Source of the DNA: Amycolatopsis lurida
GTDB lineage: Bacteria; Actinomycetota; Actinomycetes; Mycobacteriales; Pseudonocardiaceae
DNA length: 64,000 nucleotides
Reading direction: 5' to 3'
Assembly: GCF_900105055.1 (NCBI RefSeq)
Contig: NZ_FNTA01000004.1
Span: 5,797,501-5,861,500, forward strand
Shown: positions 59,166-64,000 of the stretch, piece after piece
Numbering within the stretch: position 1 is the stretch's first letter
Layout: each line of letters opens with the position of its first letter
Translations under genes and position numbers: made by a program
The notes under the pieces: model-generated
What the model saw: the letters and a program-made list of their open reading frames with translations, nothing else
Told to the model about the DNA's origin: nothing
Database searches by the model: none

Positions 59166-59503
59166 TTGGCCTCACTCTCGATGTCCGTGCGGATCTTCTC
59201 CGCGAGGGGGTCGAGTTTCTTGTTCGCGTAGCGGACGTAGAGCCCGGTGATCACGAAGGTCGAAACGAACTGCAGCAGGCCGAAGACGAGGCCGACGTTG
59301 ATGTTGCCGACCAGCTTCGTGCTCATGAAGCCGTGCGCGTAGTCGGCGAGCAGCACGTAGAGCAGGTACCAGAGGAGGAACAGCGCCGAGACGGGGAAGA
59401 CGAACCGGCGCAACCGAGCCCGCAGTTCCTTGAACTCCGCGCTGTCATGGGCTTTGTCCCAGTCCGTTTCCGGTGGACTGGGAGCGTTCGTTTCGGTACT
59501 CAT
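59162..59503 (-). CDS. DUF485 membrane protein, ActP partner
   Basis: The 113-residue protein has two membrane segments (FVFPVSALFLLWYLLYVLLA and VGLVFGLLQFVSTFVITGLY) and the DUF485 pattern FKELRARLRRFVFP and ISTFVITGLYVRYANKKLD. It accompanies acetate permeases. A 67-bp spacer before it may hold a second promoter. Its partner role is known from YjcH/ActP. Confidence 0.9.
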   Translation of the reverse strand: MSTETNAPSPPETDWDKAHDSAEFKELRARLRRFVFPVSALFLLWYLLYVLLADYAHGFMSTKLVGNINVGLVFGLLQFVSTFVITGLYVRYANKKLDPLAEKIRTDIESEAK

Positions 59504-59570
59504 CGTGCTCTCCTCGCACCGCGAATGTGTTCCGCGACACGTTAAGGAGAGGTCAAGGAGACCGGAACCT

Positions 59571-61304
59571 TCAGCGGTTCAAACGTCTGCCGAGACGACG
59601 AACGGTCGACGAACGGTGGTCCGACCACGACGAAGGGGTCTCGGCTGTGCGATCGTCCAAGTGCAGCCGCAGCATGGCGGCCGTCGACCAGGCGGGAGGC
59701 CTGCCCCGCAAGGAAACCACGATCATTACTCCGAATGCCAGCGGAACCGACCACGGCGCGGGCTGCGACACGAGGATCGCGGGCAGGCCCCTCAGGCTCG
59801 GGACGAACAAGGCCACGAGAATCGAGCCCGAAGACGCGACGAGTCCGGCGAGGACACCGCTGATCGCGCCCGCGGCGGTCAGCCGGTTCCACCAGATGCC
59901 GAGTACCAGCAACGGGCAGAACGTCGACGCGGCCACGGTGAAGCCCCAGGTGACGAGCACGCCGGCGTCCAATCTGGCCGACGGCAACGCGAGCAGGACC
60001 ATCACCGCCGCCGCCCCGAGCACCGACCAGCGCAGTCTCCGCAGGCCGCCGGGCGCCAGGTCGTGCGCGACCGCGCCGGAGATCACCAGCAGCAGCCCGA
60101 GCGACGTCGCCAGGAACGCGGCGAACGCGCCCGCCGTCAGCAATCCGGTGAACAACGAGCCCGCCCAGCCGTCGTCGATCTGTGCCGGCAGCGCGACGAC
60201 GACCGTGTCCGTCGCGCCCGAGACGTACAGTTCGGGCACCAGCACGCGGCCGAAGACGCCGTAAACCCCTGGGAACAAGTAGAAGACGCCGAGCAGGGCG
60301 ACCGTGATCGCCGCGGTGCGCCGGGCGGCGCGGCCGTCCGGGCTGGTGTGGAAGCGCATCAGGACGTGCGGCAGGCCCATGGTGCCGAGCATGGTGGCGA
60401 TCAGGATCGCCCACGTGCCGAGCAGCGGATAGCCCTGATCGCCGAGGTCGAGCAGCGGCCGTTGCCAGTCCGGCCCGCCCAGCGGGGCACCGCCCCGGAC
60501 GGCCGGAACCGGGGTGCCCTCGGCGAATTCCAGGGTCTCGCCGCTCCTGGCGACCAGCTCACCCGGTGGCACGACGTGTTTTTCCGGCGTGAGCAAGGTG
60601 GTCGGCTTGCGCAGGGTCAGCGTCACGTCGATCTCGAAGGACAGCTGGGTGTCGCGGGCGAAGTGGGTGAATTCCACCGGATGCACCGAAGCCGATCGCT
60701 GCGCCGGGGAGACCTGGGAGACCAGCCAGATCGCGGGAATGATGAACAGCACCAGTTTCAGCACGAACTGGAAGGCCTGGACGTAGGTCGCCGCGCGCAT
60801 CCCGCCGAGCGCCAGCGTCGCGCTGACGGCGGCGCCCGCGATGACCACGCCGACCCAGTACGGCGTGCCGCCGACGGCGGTCAGCACGAGTCCCGCGGTG
60901 CGGAATTGCGGGACCAGGTAAAGGGTTCCGATCACGAGGACGACGACGGCGGCGAGGCGGCGCAGGGCGGGGGAGGCGAGCCGCGCCTCGGCGAAGTCCG
61001 GGACGGTGAGCGCGCCGGAGCGCCGCATCGGCGCCGCCACGAGCACCAGCATCGCGATGTACCCGGCGGTGAACCCGACCGGATACCAGAGCGCGCCGAT
61101 GCCGTCCTTCACCACCAGCCCCGCCACGCCGAGGAACGAAGCCGCGGACAGGTATTCGCCGGAGACCGCGGCGGAGTTGACCAGCGGCGAGATCCGGCGC
61201 GAGGCGACGAGGAAATCCGACGTCGTGCGCATGGCCGCGACCCCGCGCAACCCGATCAGCAGGGTGACCAGCACGACGGGGGCCACCGAGAGCGCCGCGA
61301 CCAC
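59571..61304 (-). CDS. Second sodium/solute symporter (SSS family)
   Basis: The 577-residue protein has the same motifs as the first symporter, SGEYLSAASFLGVAGLV, LGGMRAATYVQAFQFVLK and GTMGLPHVLMRFHTSP, but it is clearly different. A hydrophilic loop of about 90 residues (around 215-305) and a longer C-terminal tail set it apart. It probably also takes up a monocarboxylate. GTG 61304 overlaps the stop of the upstream small gene by one base. Confidence 0.88.
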   Translation of the reverse strand: MVAALSVAPVVLVTLLIGLRGVAAMRTTSDFLVASRRISPLVNSAAVSGEYLSAASFLGVAGLVVKDGIGALWYPVGFTAGYIAMLVLVAAPMRRSGALTVPDFAEARLASPALRRLAAVVVLVIGTLYLVPQFRTAGLVLTAVGGTPYWVGVVIAGAAVSATLALGGMRAATYVQAFQFVLKLVLFIIPAIWLVSQVSPAQRSASVHPVEFTHFARDTQLSFEIDVTLTLRKPTTLLTPEKHVVPPGELVARSGETLEFAEGTPVPAVRGGAPLGGPDWQRPLLDLGDQGYPLLGTWAILIATMLGTMGLPHVLMRFHTSPDGRAARRTAAITVALLGVFYLFPGVYGVFGRVLVPELYVSGATDTVVVALPAQIDDGWAGSLFTGLLTAGAFAAFLATSLGLLLVISGAVAHDLAPGGLRRLRWSVLGAAAVMVLLALPSARLDAGVLVTWGFTVAASTFCPLLVLGIWWNRLTAAGAISGVLAGLVASSGSILVALFVPSLRGLPAILVSQPAPWSVPLAFGVMIVVSLRGRPPAWSTAAMLRLHLDDRTAETPSSWSDHRSSTVRRLGRRLNR

Positions 61305-61651
61305 TACTCGTCCTCGATCTTTTCCGCCCGGCGCAGCTGCCACCACGACAGCAGCGCCATCGCCGGGTACGGGAGGATCGCGATCATCAGCCAGGACAGC
61401 GGGATACCCAGCAGCCGCACCGAATCCAGCCCCGGGAACACCCCGAACACCAGCGGGAGCCCGAAGACCAGCCCGAACATCCCGGCCAGCGCGGGGAGCC
61501 CGCGGCGGCGCTGGGCCCGGTACAGCGCGTCCGCGCGTTCGGCGTCGCCCGCGGCCAGCCGGGGGACACGCCAGCGTCCGCGCGAACGGCGCCGCGAATG
61601 CGCGAGCCGGGTCTGCGGGCTGGTGACGGCCACCCGTTTGACGCGGCTCAC
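61304..61651 (-). CDS. Small membrane partner of the second symporter
   Basis: The 115-residue protein has an Arg-rich N-terminus and two membrane segments (ALAGMFGLVFGLPLVFGVF and LSWLMIAILPYPAMALLSWW), in the position and size of a DUF485-type symporter subunit though without clear sequence identity. It overlaps the response-regulator gene and the symporter gene. Confidence 0.75.
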   Translation of the reverse strand: MSRVKRVAVTSPQTRLAHSRRRSRGRWRVPRLAAGDAERADALYRAQRRRGLPALAGMFGLVFGLPLVFGVFPGLDSVRLLGIPLSWLMIAILPYPAMALLSWWQLRRAEKIEDE

Positions 61652-62418
61652 GGCCGGCTTCCCCGGCCCAGTTCGCCGCGTTGCGCGGCGGCGAGCAGCC
61701 GGTCGCGCAGGTCGCGCGCGTGGCGGCGGCTCACCGGTACGTCACCCGCTTCCGTATGCGCCAGCAGCCCGCCGGTGGTGTCGCTGCGCAGTTCGAGCAC
61801 GGCGTCCACGGCGAGGAGGAAACCCCGGTGCACGCGGGTGAATCCCGTGCCCTCCCAATACTCTTCGAGCCGGGAGATGGGCATCCGCGTGACGTGGACG
61901 CCGGATTTCGTGTGCAGCCGGACGTAGTCGCCGTGCGCTTCGACGAACTGGACGTCGTCGCGGCGGACGTACCGGGTGCGCCCGCCGGATTCCACCGGCA
62001 GCGCGGACATCGCGTCCGGCGCGGGCTTCGGCTCGTCGGGCTGGTTGCCCGCCATCCGGACCACTTTGGACAGCGCGGCGGACAGCCGTTCCGCGCGGAC
62101 CGGTTTGAGCAGGTAGTCGACCGCGCCGATCCCGTACGCGGCCACGGCGTGCCCGTCGTGCGCGGTGACGAACACGATCACCGGCGGTTCGCTGAGCCGG
62201 GCCAGCAGCGAGGCGAGCTCGAGCCCGTCGAGGCCCGGCATGGAGATGTCTAGGAAGACGGCGTCGAAATGACTGCCCTGCAACAGCTTGAGCGCGTTCA
62301 GGGCGTCACCGGCGGCGACCACCTCGGCGACTTCCGGTGCCTCGCGCAGCAGGCTGCACAGCTCGTCGAGGGCGGGCGGGACGTCGTCGACCGCCAGCAC
62401 CCGCAGCCCGTTCGTCAC
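61648..62418 (-). CDS. LytTR-type response regulator
   Basis: The 256-residue protein has a receiver domain (about 4-120, with VLAVDDVPPAL, phosphoacceptor Asp in VFLDISMPG, Lys in YLLKPV) and a LytTR DNA-binding domain (about 150-245, with FVEAHGDYVRLHTKSG and FTRVHRGFLL). GTG 62418 overlaps the kinase stop by 4 bp. It probably activates the symporter genes downstream of it in the same operon or elsewhere. Confidence 0.92.
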   Translation of the reverse strand: MTNGLRVLAVDDVPPALDELCSLLREAPEVAEVVAAGDALNALKLLQGSHFDAVFLDISMPGLDGLELASLLARLSEPPVIVFVTAHDGHAVAAYGIGAVDYLLKPVRAERLSAALSKVVRMAGNQPDEPKPAPDAMSALPVESGGRTRYVRRDDVQFVEAHGDYVRLHTKSGVHVTRMPISRLEEYWEGTGFTRVHRGFLLAVDAVLELRSDTTGGLLAHTEAGDVPVSRRHARDLRDRLLAAAQRGELGRGSRP

Positions 62419-63461
62419 GGCAGCACCCCCGGCTGGAATCGGGGCACGCGCACCACGACCCTGGTGCCCGCGCCGGTCTCGGTCTCGACCGTGAGGCCGT
62501 ACCACGGCCCGTAGACGCTGCGCAGCCTTCTGTCCACATTGGCCAATCCGACGCCGCCGTCGTCGCCGTGCCCGGCCAGGATCGCCGCCGCGCGTGCGGG
62601 GTCCATGCCGACACCGTCGTCCTCGACGCTGATCACGCAGTCGTTCCCTTCCGCCATTCCCTGAACCTGGATGAACCCCGCTTCGGCGCGTGGCTCGATC
62701 CCGTGCCGGATCGCGTTCTCCACCAGCGGTTCCAGCACGAGGTACGGCACCGCGACGGCCAGCACCTCCGGCGCGACGCGCACCTGCACCCGCAGCCGCT
62801 CGCCGAGTACCGCGCGCTGCAAGGCCAGATACGTCTCGATGGCGCGGAACTCCTCGGCGACCATCGTGTACTCGCCGTGCCGGGCGAGGCTGTAGCGGGT
62901 GTACTCGGCGAAGTCGAGCATCAGGTCGCGCGCGCGATCCGGGTCGGAGCGGACCAGTGAGGAGATCACGGTGAGTGCGTTGTAGACGAAATGCGGCGAG
63001 ATCTCGGCCCGCAGCGCGCGCAGTTCGGCTTCCGCGGCCTGCTCGGCGGAGGCCTCCAGCCTGCCGCGTTCGAGCGCGTGGACGACGAGTTCGGCGGCCT
63101 GGCGGGCGACGGCGTTCTTGCCGTCGGTGACCAGGAGGACCCCGGCCAGTTCGTCGTGGACATGCAGCGGCAGCGCCAGGAGTCCGGGTTCGGACACCGG
63201 CGTCTCGGAGTGGAGGACCTCGTCGAGCGCGGAGGCGACAACGTCGTCCGCCGCCGGGCGACCGGACCAGACGAGCGAGCCGGACAGGTCGGCGAGACCG
63301 AGCCCGGCGACCCCGAACAGCCGCCGGAGGCCGTGCGCCGCCTGGCGGGCGCGGGGTCCGGCCAGGCCGTCCATGAGATCGTCCGAGACACGCTGGGCGG
63401 CGACGAGCACCGGCACCGGGTCGACGCTCGCGGCGGGACGCCAGGGCAGACGGGTGCTCAT
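62415..63461 (-). CDS. LytS/YpdA-type sensor histidine kinase
   Basis: The 348-residue protein has a GAF-like sensor region (about 20-150), then the His-kinase phosphoacceptor ALRAEISPHFVYNALTVISSL and an ATPase domain with PLVENAIRHG and VEDDGVGM. It has no membrane segment, so it senses a cytoplasmic signal. Pairing with LytTR and downstream transporters fits carboxylate sensing as in BtsSR/YpdAB; this is inference. ATG 63461 is the only start. Confidence 0.92.
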   Translation of the reverse strand: MSTRLPWRPAASVDPVPVLVAAQRVSDDLMDGLAGPRARQAAHGLRRLFGVAGLGLADLSGSLVWSGRPAADDVVASALDEVLHSETPVSEPGLLALPLHVHDELAGVLLVTDGKNAVARQAAELVVHALERGRLEASAEQAAEAELRALRAEISPHFVYNALTVISSLVRSDPDRARDLMLDFAEYTRYSLARHGEYTMVAEEFRAIETYLALQRAVLGERLRVQVRVAPEVLAVAVPYLVLEPLVENAIRHGIEPRAEAGFIQVQGMAEGNDCVISVEDDGVGMDPARAAAILAGHGDDGGVGLANVDRRLRSVYGPWYGLTVETETGAGTRVVVRVPRFQPGVLP

Positions 63462-63532
63462 CCGGCCTCCTCCACGACGTCGGGGCCTAGATCCTAACGT
63501 CGCTGAGTGGTTTCGCCGGTTACGCTCCGGGC

Positions 63533-64000
63533 ATGGTCACTGGGGATGCCGTGGTGCTCCGGCTGGACGTCGTGATGCGCCGGGTCGCGTGGGCCGGGTT
63601 CGTGGTGTTCGGCGGCGGCGGCCTGGTGGCCGTCGTGCTGTCGCTGTTCTCCCGCTCGGTTTCCGGGGTGGTGTTCAGCCTGCTCAGCATGGCCTTCGCG
63701 GGGCTGATCCTGCTCGCTCTGCGGAAGTCGGCGGGCTCGCTGGTGATCTCCGCCGCGGGGATCGCGGTGCCGGGCGTGTTCGAGGTCCGGTGGACCGAGG
63801 TGACCCGGCTGCGGGTGTATCGGGAGAAGCGGCGCGTGGGCCGGTGGATGCACTGGTGGCACTACCGGCTCGACTGGACCGGCTCGGGGCCCGAAGCGCT
63901 GCTTGAGGATGGCGAGTACAGGTACGCGCTGGGGCACCTGGGCGGTGGCGCCCGGCTGTACGGAGCGTTGGAGCGGTTCGCGCCGGGCACGACGCGCGTG
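63533..64000 (+). CDS. Membrane protein with PH-like domain (runs off window)
   Basis: The frame from ATG 63533 is open to the end of the window (156 codons seen). Two adjacent membrane segments (AGFVVFGGGGLVAVVLSLF and GVVFSLLSMAFAGLILLAL) are followed by a bacterial PH-like domain with LVISAAGIAVPG and VRWTEVTRLRVYREKR. Related actinobacterial proteins have unknown function. The C-terminus lies outside the window. It is divergent from the sensor kinase. Confidence 0.7.
   Translation, partial: MVTGDAVVLRLDVVMRRVAWAGFVVFGGGGLVAVVLSLFSRSVSGVVFSLLSMAFAGLILLALRKSAGSLVISAAGIAVPGVFEVRWTEVTRLRVYREKRRVGRWMHWWHYRLDWTGSGPEALLEDGEYRYALGHLGGGARLYGALERFAPGTTRV

Noticed and set aside
1..64000. Replication origin, rRNA operon, riboswitch or complete insertion sequence
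   Set aside because: No transposase gene, IS-like terminal repeats flanking one, rRNA segment, DnaA-box cluster or recognisable riboswitch was seen.

Overview
The window is high-GC actinobacterial chromosome. A filamentous actinomycete of the Pseudonocardiales, most likely Amycolatopsis, is suggested by an Otr(A)-like ribosomal protection protein, crotonyl-CoA carboxylase/reductase with methylmalonyl-CoA genes, an ALF-repeat secreted protein, a DivIVA-type coiled-coil protein, frequent GTG starts, and long perfect palindromes at gene ends. The genus is inference; no 16S or other marker is present.

Layout. 1-18.9 kb is ordinary accessory metabolism: a TetR fragment, a DM13 protein, a bile-acid-type symporter, an alpha/beta hydrolase, dialkylglycine decarboxylase with a divergent LysR regulator, an MFS pump with a divergent MerR regulator, a sugar-type dehydrogenase behind two LacI-like operators, an ANTAR regulator, the tetracycline-protection GTPase, a beta-helix protein that lacks its N-terminus, a thioredoxin-reductase-like flavoprotein, a TetR/crotonase/diiron oxygenase cluster, and an amidase with a small partner divergent from a metallo-beta-lactamase-fold hydrolase.

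19.2-33.35 kb is variable. The first part (19.3-26.1 kb) encodes secreted proteins: a small unknown, a 1206-residue ALF-repeat polymorphic toxin, its likely immunity protein, and a trypsin-like protein whose catalytic His and Ser are both replaced. The second part (26,641-33,346) is bounded by a 44-bp exact direct repeat. The right copy is the 3' part of an intact tRNA-Lys(CTT); the left copy is an orphan. Remnants of a tyrosine integrase lie just inside the right copy and just outside the left copy, which suggests two related elements inserted in tandem at one attachment site. The right-hand element carries a cassette that looks like anti-phage defence: a DUF4041/GIY-YIG protein, a SIR2-like DUF4917 protein and an uncharacterised 469-residue protein with a degenerate nuclease-like motif. 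It also carries a frameshifted epimerase. This cassette is the strongest candidate for an undescribed system.

33.4-64 kb is core-like: an L,D-transpeptidase, tRNA-His, oligoribonuclease, a HerA-like ATPase, a membrane-anchored HtrA-type protease, an M20 amidohydrolase with a methyltransferase, an AlkA-like glycosylase, an M50 peptidase, ProA, a class III cyclase with a universal stress protein, a DivIVA/FilP-like coiled coil, the acyl-CoA cluster (Ccr, SPW protein, TetR, methylmalonyl-CoA epimerase, thiolase, MeaB), a cyclophilin, a MocR regulator divergent from an AhpD-like protein and a PEP-mutase-family enzyme, and an operon of LytS/LytTR two-component genes followed by two sodium/solute symporters with their small membrane partners. 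Long palindromes close many of these transcription units.
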